Below, in pieces: positions 1-10,293 of a DNA stretch of 64,000 nt. Origin of the DNA: Nephrocerus scutellatus (taxonomy: Eukaryota > Arthropoda > Insecta > Diptera > Pipunculidae); NCBI GenBank assembly GCA_947095585.1, contig OX352762.1, forward strand, positions 89,635,749 to 89,699,748. The letters run 5' to 3'. The first letter of the stretch is position 1. Each line of letters opens with the position of its first letter. Both the position numbers and the translations under genes were made by a program. Below the pieces are notes generated by a model, which did not search any database, was not told where the DNA came from, and saw nothing but the letters and a program-made list of their open reading frames with translations.

Positions 1-240
1 AGTTTTTGGTAGGGACTCGTATATCTCGGCTTCTACCATTCCGAATTTAATGGAACTAGTTTTAAAACAATTGCAATGCGTGTTGCGCCTGTCGCATGAG
101 GCGCGTGTAGCTCGGTTTACGTGTGTGGCGCGTGCAAAAAAAATAAAAATAAAAATTTCACAGAATTAAATGTGGGCTTATAAGATAATTCAATGTTTAG
201 ACTGAATTACAACTATCCATATGGTGAGCTGAGAAGTTCG
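1..240 (+). repeat. Helentron-like dispersed repeat, copy 1 (cut by window edge)
   Basis: It carries the phrases tatctcggcttctacca, tttaaaacaattg and actgaattacaactatccat. Variants recur in the same order near 760-960, 1800-2110, 2160-2260 and 3530-3700, so this is a dispersed family rather than unique DNA. No coding frame is seen. The class is inferred from association with the tandem-repeat arrays further right; no element ends are visible. Confidence 0.5.
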
Positions 241-689
241 CTGTACTATCTTAGTATAGTCTCTGTTGGTTCTCAACTCTGCTCGCTATGAGTTTTCTTA
301 TATAATTTCTACATTACTAAATCTCAATGACTTACAATCAAGTGACATAGCATAAAGAGAACCAAACAACATCCTGATGTATGTTTGCTTATTGAATAAT
401 TGCATTGAGTTAAAAAATGAATTAAGAGATTTGAACTCGGAAATAATTTTATTAAAACATTAATTGTAGCTTTAAAAGCTATATATCTTAATCTTTACGC
501 TTTAATTTAATTTAAATGTACACACAGAAAAATTTAAAGAAAAATTAAAAATAAACATTTCATTCTCAGTAAATGTTTGTAAACGTTATCACGTTATCAA
601 TACGCTAGCGGCCGTGTTGACGATACAGCCTACAATTTTTATGACTTGATACAATCGGTTGATTAGATATATTTGAGAGCCCGAAGGGC
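241..689. other. AT-rich stretch, nothing recognised
   Basis: No coding frame, splice-bounded exon, inverted repeat or shared repeat was found here. Confidence 0.5.
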
Positions 690-965
690 GAAGCTAATAT
701 TTAAGGCAAAGGTAATTTTTTCAGTGTGCGTGTTTGTTTATTTGTTTGTTTGTGTGATTCTTTGTCCACTTGAATATCTCGACATCCAACAGTCGAAATT
801 TGATGGGACTTACTTTAAAACTATTGTTTAGCGCTCCGCTTACTATAGCGTAGTTTTGAAAAAAATTTTATTCATAGGGATAGAAGGAAAAATATAAAAA
901 ACTGCGTTTTTCGGTAATAACTTTTAATTAAGTCCTTAGACTGAATTACAACTATGCATATATCA
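690..965 (+). repeat. Helentron-like dispersed repeat, copy 2
   Basis: It begins with gggcgaagctaatattta and a run of gtttgtttatttgtttg, then carries an ctcgacatccaacagtcgaa variant, aactattgtttagcgctc and gactgaattacaactatgca. These match copies at 1-240 and 3530-3700 in order and strand. Confidence 0.5.
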
Positions 966-1779
966 TAGTAACTTTTGAACTTCTTATAGAAAACAAGTAA
1001 TCAAATTAAAAAAAATACTTAATTCCTATCAACGACTTAATTAACTTCGTTAGTACCTTATATTTATAGGGCTGCACATATTTTTATTAGATTTTGTTTA
1101 AGTGAAATCAGTTCACGTAAGCTTCTGCCTTCTCTTCATATAAAGCAAACGCAAGCGGGATACTCACCTTTTCAGAATAACCAACATCACCATTCGCACG
1201 TATTAGTGTAAATGACTTTTCCTTTTAGCAAAGTCCAATTTTCCTCATTTCGAACTAATTCAGCAATAACCATAGCTACAATAAAAAATTATTGCCACAT
1301 TTTTAGTACCGTTCTGTCAAATATTAGACATCCAAGTGGAGTTTAACTGTGCGAAGATGTGCCGCCATAGTAATATACTTTGTAGTTCGCATCAATATCT
1401 TATAGTAAAAAGCAGCCTTGAAATACATAACTAGCTACTATCAGGATAATAACCGCATTCATTCACCATCAATACAATTAATTTTCCTATCGACAGTAAA
1501 TTATTGTCCTTAGGGCACGCACATTTTTAAAAAGCTGGAGCAGTATGATATTATGCCATTTTTAATTTTAATAATTATTTTAAAATATCCTTTATGTTGA
1601 AATTAAATCTATTACTCTATGCAAACAAGATAAGTCTGAGCATGAGATCAATGAAATGTATGGACAAAGATAAGAAATAAGTTTATGGTCCGTAGAAAAT
1701 AAAATTGTAACATCTGATCACTTCGTCATCTCGAAACAAAGGATTGAAATAAACAAAAAAAAACAAGGACATTATTTCA
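966..1779. other. AT-rich stretch, nothing recognised
   Basis: Non-coding sequence with no repeat shared with the rest of the window that I could see. Confidence 0.4.
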
Positions 1780-2300
1780 GTGAACGTGTGTACGGTTGTA
1801 CGTTTGTACGTTTGTATGTTTGTTTGTCGAGTCGTACATCTCGGCTTCTACCAGTCAAAATGTGATGGGACTTGGAACTACCACTGAGAAAACTGAAAAA
1901 ATACTCAATATACGCATCGCTATCGATTTTTTTAAGCCTAAACCATTGCAAAGTAAAATGTTGTTTTTTCAGTCAATTTTAGAAATCGCATATGACTGAA
2001 TGACCTATCGCTTATGAATGAAAGACCTACATTTAACGTTGCATACTATTAGGCTTCTAAGATAAATTTGTCTATAGACTGAATTACAACTAAATATACA
2101 TGCACGGGTGTGTGTATTCACTCGCATAGCAGAATACACTAGCTCGTATGTCTCTAGTACTGGACATTTTTTGGTAGGAACTCGTATAGGTATCTCGGCT
2201 TTTACCAATCAGAATTAAATGTGACTTAGTTTTAAAACAATTGTGACGGGTGTGGCGCGTGTGACGCGTTCTTTACAAAAAATATTAAAAAAAAAGACTT
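1780..2300 (+). repeat. Helentron-like dispersed repeats, copies 3 and 4 in tandem
   Basis: Two head-to-tail copies: the first has catctcggcttctaccagtc (about 1838) and gactgaattacaac (about 2080); the second has tatctcggcttttaccaatc (about 2190) and tttaaaacaattgtgacg. The open frame starting near 1796 runs through this repeat (gtacgtttgtacgtttgt) and is not a gene. Confidence 0.5.
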
Positions 2301-2674
2301 TTTTACTATCTATAATTTTTTATATATATAAGTGAACCATATAAGTCAACCATTTTCTTCTCATAGTTCTTTTGCAAGTTGTAGCGAAGTCGATTTAAAT
2401 CGACTACGTCACACACCATATGAATAATGTCCGAACCACCGTCCGCCAAAACACAACAAACACGGCATGCATATACGCACAACCGAACGCAACATAGTGC
2501 GCCATACTGCATACACAAAATGCAGCCGACATCGACAAGCATGCAATCAAGTACAACACACTTAATACACACCATGCAGTCGACGGCTGTATGAATTCAA
2601 ATACATACTGAATTTAATTTCGATTGTAAATAATCATATAATTCCTAACGGGTTCTTATGCCAAAGTAATTACA
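2301..2674. other. Unassigned stretch with an 89-codon minus-strand open frame
   Basis: A minus-strand frame (2306-2575) is Cys/Val-rich at its start and ends with a charged segment (RLRYNLQKNYEKKMVDLYGS). No family is recognised, and no splice or start context supports a gene. It could be a retroelement remnant. Confidence 0.25.
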
Positions 2675-3180
2675 TTGGGGCCAGAAACACTAGGAAAAGG
2701 GTCGAGAAACTACTGCGACCGGAGTAGCATCTCGGGGTTCTGCACGAACCACTTGCTAGGGAAATTCCTGATGAATTGCAAAGCACTGACTGATCTATAT
2801 TCACTCTGTCTTGCTACTTTGCCATACCATTCCACCCAAGCATCATTCCGCCGTGTGCGACTGCATGAGCACTGACTGATCTATATTCACTCTGCCTTTT
2901 GAAGCGGTGCTGCACTATTCGTACCGAAGTATGAATATTCCCGGCATACGTGACTGAGTGGGTTCTGATTTACTTCAGTTCGCACACTCGCCGAGGCACT
3001 GACTTATTTATATTCACTCTGCCTCGACAATAGTGGTGCACCGTCTGTACCGATGTACAAACGCCCCGAGTGAGTTCCGACTGTCGACATACGCGCACTT
3101 GGCCAGGCACTGACTGATTTATATTCAGTCTGCCCTAGTAGTGGTACTGCGCCGTCCCTACCGAAGTACGAACACAATTG
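2675..3180 (+). repeat. Tandem repeat block with gcactgactga..ctctgcc core
   Basis: The core gcactgactgatctatatt followed by cactctg starts at 2783, 2869, 2996 and 3107, giving spacings of 86, 127 and 111 bases. Between cores there is a looser shared phrase, taccgaagtacgaa. The small open frames here (66 and 64 codons) lie on opposite strands inside the repeat and are not credible genes. Placed directly before the LTR-like block, it may be part of the same retroelement. Confidence 0.6.
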
Positions 3181-3480
3181 AGTGAGTATTATTCTCACTC
3201 AATATACCGACTGTTATTAGCGGACACGCTGTCCAATTAGCACCCCGTTAAACCCATCCCCTCTGCTCCTTTTCCACTTTACGTAGCATTATTATAAGTA
3301 GTATTATTGTAAGAAATAGCTTAAGTTATACCGACGTTGTAAACGCATGAAGTCTTCGCTGAAAATAAAATAATATATATATGGAAAACGAAACATCTTC
3401 ACTTTTTTAATTTGTTAACACACCGCAACACGAACCCTGGGTGACCGGCGAGCGTCACCCGAGCAAACACGTTACATAGT
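3181..3480 (+). mobile_element. LTR-like or retroelement end (tentative)
   Basis: It holds a polyadenylation-like run (aataaaataatatata near 3367), then a GC-richer tail ending cgagcaaacacgttaca at about 3477. The tail contains a small inverted repeat, gggtgac...gtcaccc. A TG..CA type right end is possible, but no second LTR copy or primer-binding site was found. Confidence 0.3.
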
Positions 3481-3529
3481 TAACTTTCCAAAATACAGAT
3501 TATATCCATCTAGGTAATATAGCTCCACT

Positions 3530-3760
3530 CCACATCTTCTTATAGTCAAACAATTGTTTAGCGCTCAGCTTGCGAAGGCGTCATTTTCAGTAGAACAATA
3601 AAAAAGAACCGGTTTTTTGGTAACAAGTCTTAATTAAGTCTTTAATCAGAATTACAACCATCCATGTGATGGCGAGCTGAAAAGATCGGACAATCTTAAA
3701 ATTAAAAATATATCAAGTAGGTATATTAACTTCGTGTCCGGATGTGTTTATTTGTGTGTT
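3530..3760 (+). repeat. Helentron-like dispersed repeat, copy 5
   Basis: It shares caattgttta gcgctcagct, gaattacaaccatccatgtg and gagctgaaaagatcgga with the copies at 1-240 and 690-965, and ends in a tgtttgtttgtttg run. Confidence 0.5.
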
Positions 3761-5749
3761 TGTTTGTTTGTATGTTTTAATAAATTTTTTAAATCCGCTT
3801 TCTAAATTCCGATTTCATTTAAACTTTGTACACATGTGTATCTCCGAATAGACAATATACATGATAAATTTTAATTGTTCTAGGCTGGTTTTTTTCATTG
3901 ATTTCAAAAGGGAAGACAAGACACAAATCGATTTAATGTCTTTCATGGACATTAAAAACTGTTCTTTGTTAAACAAGCAGATAGGTAGATTTGCCTTCAG
4001 TTCTTCGATGGCTTTAAGTAATTAAACTTCCTGTGTACAAAGTGGATAAATTCTTCAGAAGAAGAAACTTCCTTAACAAATGTACCCTTGTGGTTACTGA
4101 ACATGAACGTCCAAAGGAATGCAGTATTTCATTCAAGAAATTTGCTCCAGGCAGTAAACCAAGGTTTGTGTGTGCTCTTTGTTTGAATTATACTCTTACA
4201 AAATACATGAAAAGGTTTTGTAAATATTCACTTCACCGAAGGACCCAACACGAAACTCTGTCGGATTCTTATCTCTTCTTAGCAATGATTAATATTTTAC
4301 TGATTTACGCATAGGGAGCTTAACATGGATACTTTGCGTTGATAATCCTAAGCGTTGTTAATTTACTTTCATGGCAGAACAAAAAACTCTTTAGCCAACA
4401 TCGCTGTCAGCCAAGCCATAAAGTTACACGGAGTGTGGCAAAGAATTCGACCAAGCAGCAAACATATAAGATAAATGACTCAGCCATGACATTCTGAAGG
4501 CTTTTTATTCCGTGAGATAAAAAGAACTGTAGGTACAGTAATTTCCACCACACCCAAAAATTTATGGAGTGTCAGGTCCTCTTTGCCGTTGCTTCGTTTC
4601 GTTTCAAAAACTTCCGGCATCAATAAAACTGTGAAAATTCAAAAAATAAAAAATAAAAATCACCATACCTTTTTACAATATTTCCAAAGGTAGCGAGAGA
4701 AGAAAGTAACCGTTCCGCTTTCTTTCAAGAAAAGTTTTCGTTAGGGGCCGGTTTTTTTATTTTTTACTTTTTTCACAACAAACAATGCTGAAAAAAACGA
4801 CAAACTGTAGAGTTTAAAATGTTTTTACACATACATTTTAATTGACAAAGCAACCGACCCCTGGCATTACATAGGCACACCCCAATCTGTGCACGAGTGC
4901 CATGCCCTACCCATTGACACTTTGAGAAAACAAGGACACATTTGCACAAAGCAGCTTCTTTGAATTTTTTATTCCAGGAAAAAATAGAAAAAAATCACAA
5001 AAAAATGTGACTATAGTCATCGTTGTCCCTGGTATTTGTGGAAATATTTGACGTACTCTTTTGACTTCCGAAAGCGAGCTGTAAGGAAGGAGAATAATTG
5101 AAGAAAGTGATGCTTGGTTGATTCCTTATGTATTGTCAATTCTATGTTTCAGCGATGCATGAGACAACACACAATTAATAAATTAGGTGTGGAAAGTGGT
5201 AAAAAACAATCAAGTTTTGAAATTTTTAATGAGGATAATTTAATATATGATGTATGTGGTGACATAAAATTTATTTTTGATTTTGATTTGAAGATTTCTA
5301 TATGATTTACTTTTCAATGAAATCAATTATCAACAGCCTTATTCATTAAATGTACAAAAGCATTTGAGTGTAACTACACGAAGTACGATCGATTTGCTAT
5401 CACCTAATATCTTAGTTGAATGAACGTGTCATGCTAGCTCAATCCAAGAAATTGGTTTTTGAATATAAATCACTGTCCCATTACATTGATATTTTGAGAG
5501 CGGAGATACATTGAGTCGTGGCTTCCAGTCGTCTGAAGAAGCTAACAAATGTTTGTATAGCATTTTATAGCAGACGGTTGGAAGCTGTGAGTCTCTGTTG
5601 TCAATACCCTAATTATAGGGTGTGATTCCTCACATATAGTCTCATTCTTTCCACAGGAAAATATTACTTCCAGCACAATGTAACTGAAATACGTGAGAAA
5701 AAGTCACACAAAATCAACGTGTTAAAGCCTGGTTGTGGATAAATTTAAG
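3761..5749. other. Long stretch without a recognisable gene
   Basis: It holds a 93-codon plus-strand open frame (4033-4314) with two CxxC-like pairs (FVCALCLNY) and a 63-codon frame (5114-5305). Neither belongs to a family I recognise, and neither has flanking exons or splice sites that extend it. The rest is AT-rich. Confidence 0.3.
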
Positions 5750-6335
5750 CAGATTAACCAGCTGAGCTGAGCTGAGCTGGTGTTACTGCAAGTCAATATA
5801 CCGTTCGTCGTGTTATTCGTAGTGACACGCACCTCAAGCGACAAAAGCTGGAAAAAAACACCACTTAATTCTTCGCGGAAGATTTAACGCTGCTAATTCG
5901 CGAAAGACCACATGACCTGTGATATGCAACCAGAAGCAAGTAACTGAAACTGAAAAAAAAAATCTTTCTGACGAAAAAATGTTGAATTTAGATTGACCGG
6001 ATGGCTTTAAATTTTACTTCCACGATCTAAGAAAAGAGGAGCTCATTTTAAGCAGCCATAATAGCAGAAAAGGGGGCGTAATGGTTTGGCCTGCAATATC
6101 CAATTATGGCACCATCGACTTAGTGGTACAAAGCTCAGCTCAAAAACGATAGTAAATAGCTACAAAGCGGTGTTCGAACCAGCTTTTTCGAAAATCCACG
6201 AACCTTTCGGACCACTGTCATGGATATTTCAAAACGAGAACACTCGTTTACACCGCTCACAAGTTTAAAAAGTTTCTTGCCAGAGAAAATGTAAAACTTT
6301 TACCATGTCCACTATATTCGCCAGATCTGAAGCAA
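5750..6335 (+). pseudogene. Degenerate Tc1-like transposase remnant
   Basis: Conceptual translation in shifting frames gives a Tc1-family catalytic core: LSDEKMLNLD, then FYFHDLRKEEL, GGVMVWPAISNYGTIDLV, and finally LLPCPLYSPDL near 6318-6333. The order and spacing match the better-preserved Tc1 element at 45.4-46.3 kb (FSDEKKFNLD, YFHDRRKEKL, GGVMVLGAIS, YSPGLN). The second catalytic motif (QQDNAP) appears as FQNENTR, so Asp is lost. Several stops and frameshifts interrupt it. No terminal inverted repeats were found. A dead DNA transposon. Confidence 0.7.
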
Positions 6336-7567
6336 CTTTTATACAATTAATTAAAATTGCTGGAATGTTTTTAATGGAAATCTGGAATATTTGTGGTTTG
6401 GTCGGTCAGCAGAATAGCGGGAATAACACAGAATGCTCTAGAATTACAGGTGGCCGTACCTAACTCTGGCAGGTGGAAGTGCTTCAAACCTCCACGTGGT
6501 GGCCTCCGGTAATTATCCTCCAATGCAGGAAAGGCGGAATCACCGCGGTCTAGTCCCTTCAAAGTAAGGTTGGTGCGAGGCCAATAACTTCGCCTGATGT
6601 TGAACTGATGAACGACGATGACCACGGCAACGAAAAAGGCTAAACGATTTAAGAATTTTCTCATGGAACGTACGCTCACTGTATAGAGCTCGAGCTGCAC
6701 AGCAGCTAGACGATACCCTGTCCAAATATAATGCTGACTTAACAGCAATTCAGGTGATGCGGTGGACATGCGGTGGAATGGTGTCTTACAAAAATCAGAA
6801 TATGACATATATTACAGCTGTCATGCAAGACATCATGTGCTCGGGGTGGGGTTTCTAGTCAGCAAACGAATGGAACCCACCGTTATCGGCTTTAAAGCAA
6901 TAAATGAACGGCTGTGAACCTTTCGCGTGCGGGGCAAATTTAAAAACATAAGCTTCATAAACTCTCACGCATCTACAGAGGATTCCCTAGATGATGAAAA
7001 AGAAGAATTCTTTGAATCAGTCGATCGGGAACTCCATGCCTGCCCTCAGTATGCTGTATGGATCATTCTAGGGGATATGAATGCTAAAATATGTAGAGAG
7101 CCAGTATTCAGGCAGTACATTGGCACCCATAGCTAACACGAGAACACTAATGACAATGGACAACGAGTCATAGAGATGGCAGCAAACAATAATTTGTTCA
7201 TTGCGAGTACAAGGTTTGCTCGAACCTGATGACATCATCACGAAAGACTGCATCCGCGAATCATACCGCGAATTCGAGTCAACACGGCTGCCCTTCGCAG
7301 CCAAGAGACCAGAAACAACTATGGTCAAGCGATAGGACTCGCCCTAAATGCAGGGAGAGTAAGACCTTGTGCTGAGATGTCGGGCGTAGAAGAGAAATGG
7401 ACACGCCTTAAAAATAAGAATGTAAGCTAGCGAATGAACGCGGTATGACGCAATATATATCGCGTTGCACATACTGCAAGGACATACTGATCGCCGATCT
7501 TAAAGACATCTTAGAGCGATGGGAATAGCATTTTCATGAGTTTCTATATGGCCAGTTAACTGAGGAA

Positions 7568-7894
7568 TTGGAGGCTCTACCAATGACCGAAGATCATATT
7601 ATGCTGCAGACACCAATCATAGACGAATATAGCAGAGCGATAAATCGGCTCAAAAACAATAAGGCCCCAGGATCTGATGGGATCCCAGCGGAACTGATAA
7701 AAACAGAAGGCCCCACATTACACCAAGCAATTTATGAAATAATAATGCAAGTATTTGAGGAAGAAGCTATGCCAGAAGACTGGCGAAAAGGCATCCTGTG
7801 CCCCATACATAAGAAGGGATTTTGTGATATCACAAAATGCAGCAATTATTGTGGTATAACGTTGTTGAGTACTCTTCCTCTCTTCTATCCTTAA
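7568..7894 (+). pseudogene. RTE reverse transcriptase N-terminal fragment
   Basis: A 108-codon open frame holding the fingers region of an RTE-type reverse transcriptase: SRAINRLKNNKAPGSDGIPA, then AMPEDWRKGILCPIHKKG and SNYCGITLLST (normally SNYRGITLLST). It ends in a frameshift directly after. It belongs to copy A and matches 57686-57990 of copy D residue for residue over long stretches. Confidence 0.8.
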
Positions 7895-8240
7895 AGACAG
7901 AATAGCCTCATACGCTAAAGTCATCATTGGTCCATACCAGTGTGGCTTCATCCCATGCAAATCAACAACCAATAAGATTTACACCTAGGTGATGTAAAAA
8001 TATCTAGAGTTTCAAACTCACATCTATAACGGGCTCCGACAAGGGGATGGACTAGCCTGCGTCCTCTTCAACCTGGCGTTAGAGAAAGTGATCCGACACT
8101 CTGACGTAACGGCGAGAGGAACAATCCTATGTAAGTCCATTCAGATACTGGCTTACGCAGACGAAATTGACATCGTTGGTAGAAACTGAAGAGCTGTACA
8201 GGAAGATTTAATCCAGATAGAGCAGGCGGCATAAAATCTG

Positions 8241-8522
8241 TTGCTGCACAAAAATGAGAGCAAAACAAAGTACTTGGTGGCCTCTTCTGAGAGTAGGACA
8301 TCCAACATAGGTCTCTCAATTAAAATAGTGGAGCGCGAGTTTGAAGTAGTGCAATCCTTAAACTATCTCTGGTCAACTGTACGCACACGGATGCTTAAAG
8401 CCAACAAAGCCTACTATAGTCTGTCAAGGCTCTTCAAATCCAGGAATTTAACCATAATACCTAAGCTGCTGGGGTATAAGACAATGGTCATACCAGTACT
8501 TACATATGGATTCGAGACTTAG
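8241..8522 (+). pseudogene. RTE reverse transcriptase C-terminal fragment
   Basis: A 93-codon frame with NESKTKYLVASSESRTSN, EREFEVVQSLNYLWSTV and NKAYYSLSRLFKSRNLT, continuing to VIPVLTYGFET and a stop (tag where sister copies have tgg). Relative to copy C at 36.1 kb it lacks about a dozen codons (AADNSMEPEIR region). Inactive. Confidence 0.8.
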
Positions 8523-8599
8523 GTGCTTAGCAAAAAGCATTCTTACCTCTTAGCCGCGCTCGAGAGAAAAGTCTTACGGAGAATTGTTGGCCCCGTATG

Positions 8600-8789
8600 C
8601 GATCGCCGGACTATTACGTACAATTAAAAAAAATGAGTCAAATCAATTCGTTTTTGCCGTGAAAAGGTAACAGACAGACAATATTACTTTCACATTTATA
8701 ATATCAGTATGGATAAATAAAGTGAGTATTTTTTGAAATTGGCAAGTCGCTAGTCGGCAACTTGTGGTCTACAATTCTTTTTTTGGCAT
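8600..8789. mobile_element. 190-base insertion in RTE copy A with 6-base target duplication
   Basis: The sister copy at 36.45 kb reads continuously ggccccgtatgtgaggaagg. In copy A this sequence is split: ccccgtatg ends at 8599 and cgtatgtgagg resumes at 8790, so cgtatg (8594-8599 and 8790-8795) is directly repeated. The inserted DNA is AT-rich, begins cgatcgccgg, contains an A-run, has no clear inverted ends and no coding frame. The family is not recognised. Confidence 0.65.
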
Positions 8790-9131
8790 CGTATGTGAGG
8801 AAGGACGATTCCGGAGACTCTCTATAATGATGAAATCTACGAGCTTTACCGCGATGTCAACATCGTAAAGAAAATTAAGCTCAGTAGGCTCCGGTGTGCA
8901 TGAGCGAAGAGGATCCTGCTCGGAAAGTCCTTTGCGGTAGGATATATGGAACACGACAGCGAGGTCGGCCAAACCTACGCATGAAGGATGGCGTAGACCA
9001 GACCAGGACTCCCAGAGTTTATGGATGCCAAACTGGATGACATCGGCTCGAAATCGGGACCGTTTGATAGACTTTTTGCGGGAGGCCAGGACCGGACCCC
9101 GGTTGTAGAGCCAAATATGATGATGATGAAT

Positions 9132-9727
9132 ACTTAAGTAAACAATCGAAAAATTACTCAAAACTTGATACGAAATTTTAATCAAATGATTTACTGATTT
9201 AATGAGTCAAATAGAGTATATAAAATATCGGCGAAAAAAAATTAATTTGTCATAAAAAGAAAAATTTACAAAAAAGTTCATAGAACGGACGAAGCTAAAA
9301 GGGGTAAGTTGAGGAGAAGCGTAAAGTGAAGTTTCATTAGCTTCAGCTGTAATGTTACTGCAGCTTTGCATTTAAAAACTTTTGTGCAATTTTCGGCCGT
9401 CTGAACACGACAAAAAGAACATTGAATTTGAAGAAGAAACGAGTGAACTCACTGGCGGAAATTCTATTCGAATGCAACTTTTCATCGTCCACGTCCACTA
9501 AATGTCTTCAAATCACAATGTGTTGTCACTTTATAAAATTTTATTTCCGACAACTCCTTTGAATTTGATAAAAATGCTCATTTCCAAATAATCACACACG
9601 CGCACACGAACATTTTAATAAAAAGTTCAAAACTTTGCACTTAAGTTTCCTCTTTTATAAAAAGAACGATTTTTTTACTTGGCGTTTTTTTGGTTTTTCT
9701 TTTTTTCGCCATTTTGCCTCAGGGAAT
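9132..9727 (+). promoter_or_regulatory. 5' flank and probable 5' UTR of the MARCH-like gene
   Basis: This is the space between the 3' end of RTE copy A and the first ATG of the ligase. It turns from AT-rich DNA to a more mixed composition after about 9290. No TATA box at a convincing distance was identified. The frame upstream of ATG 9728 stays open to a TTG near 9635 but has no ATG, so 9728 is the first in-frame start. The transcription start is not determined. Confidence 0.4.
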
Positions 9728-10293
9728 ATGAATGATTTATCGCAGTTCGCAAGCTTGAAGGCTGCCGCAATGATGTCGTCAGCTGAGTCGGCGGTATCTG
9801 CGAGAACCGTTGACAATGCTGATTCTTTAGAAAGTTTGCCTATTGCAGCTGGCACAGTGTTGGCTACTAAAGACAAAACCACTACCGACCAATGTGACAA
9901 CAATGAGCAACGAAGTACCGGGCCCCAACTTCAAAACGACGACGACAACCAGTCCAAGCAAGAAGACGGAATTGCAGCTAAGAGTGCAATGTCATCTAAG
10001 GCACCTGGTGCGAATTCCGCAAGAATACAACCGCCAGCAGCTAACAATGCAATTTCAAAAGGACAATCAGCAGGATACCCAAATCAACCAGGGACGGCAA
10101 CCGCAACTACTATTCCTACAACGACAACGGAATTACAATTGGCCCCAGCATCAGCACAGCCTGTACTGGCCGCATCCTTGTCGTCGATGTCACTGCAAAA
10201 CAGTCATTTGGCCAGCAAATCTTCGTCTATAGCTATACGGTCGATTGGTTCTTTAGTTTGCCGCATTTGCCACACTGCTGAAAATCCTGAAAA
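9728..10293 (+). CDS. MARCH-like ligase, coding exon 1
   Basis: It encodes residues 1-188 plus two bases of codon 189. The start aatATGaat has A at -3 and is the first in-frame ATG. It encodes a Ser/Ala/Thr/Gln-rich disordered tail and the first zinc pair of the RING-CH finger (VCRICHTAENPE). The donor is aa|gtaagc at 10294. If translated through the donor, the frame stops two bases later. An overlapping 129-codon frame (9843-10232) in another phase is a shadow caused by the biased composition. Confidence 0.88.

Larger units (their letters stand above)
6400..9131 (+). mobile_element. RTE-type LINE, copy A (long, dead)
   Basis: Endonuclease-like frames lie at about 6650-7200 (start LRIFSWNVRSLYRARAAQQL). 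The reverse transcriptase follows from about 7568 (NRLKNNKAPGSDGIPAELIK, MPEDWRKGILCPIHKKG), with the C-terminal region 8241-9110 (NESKTKYLVASSESR, NKAYYSLSRLFKSRNL). The catalytic YADD box reads YADE at 8154-8165. The segment that should carry the first catalytic Asp (FKAAYDGIA) is deleted near 7985. The 3' end is the family signature ggttgtagagccaaatatga followed by tgatgatga. Frames are broken throughout and a 190-base insertion sits at 8600-8789. Related copies: 13.6, 21.5-22.2, 36.1, 56.7 and 59.4 kb. Confidence 0.85.

Noticed and set aside
4033..4314. 93-codon frame with a FVCALCLNY segment as a candidate gene
   Set aside because: No recognised domain, no splice-supported extension and no conserved context; listed only as unassigned.
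9843..10232. 129-codon plus-strand frame overlapping exon 1
   Set aside because: A frame-shifted reading of the compositionally biased MARCH exon 1; the real frame continues into a conserved zinc finger.
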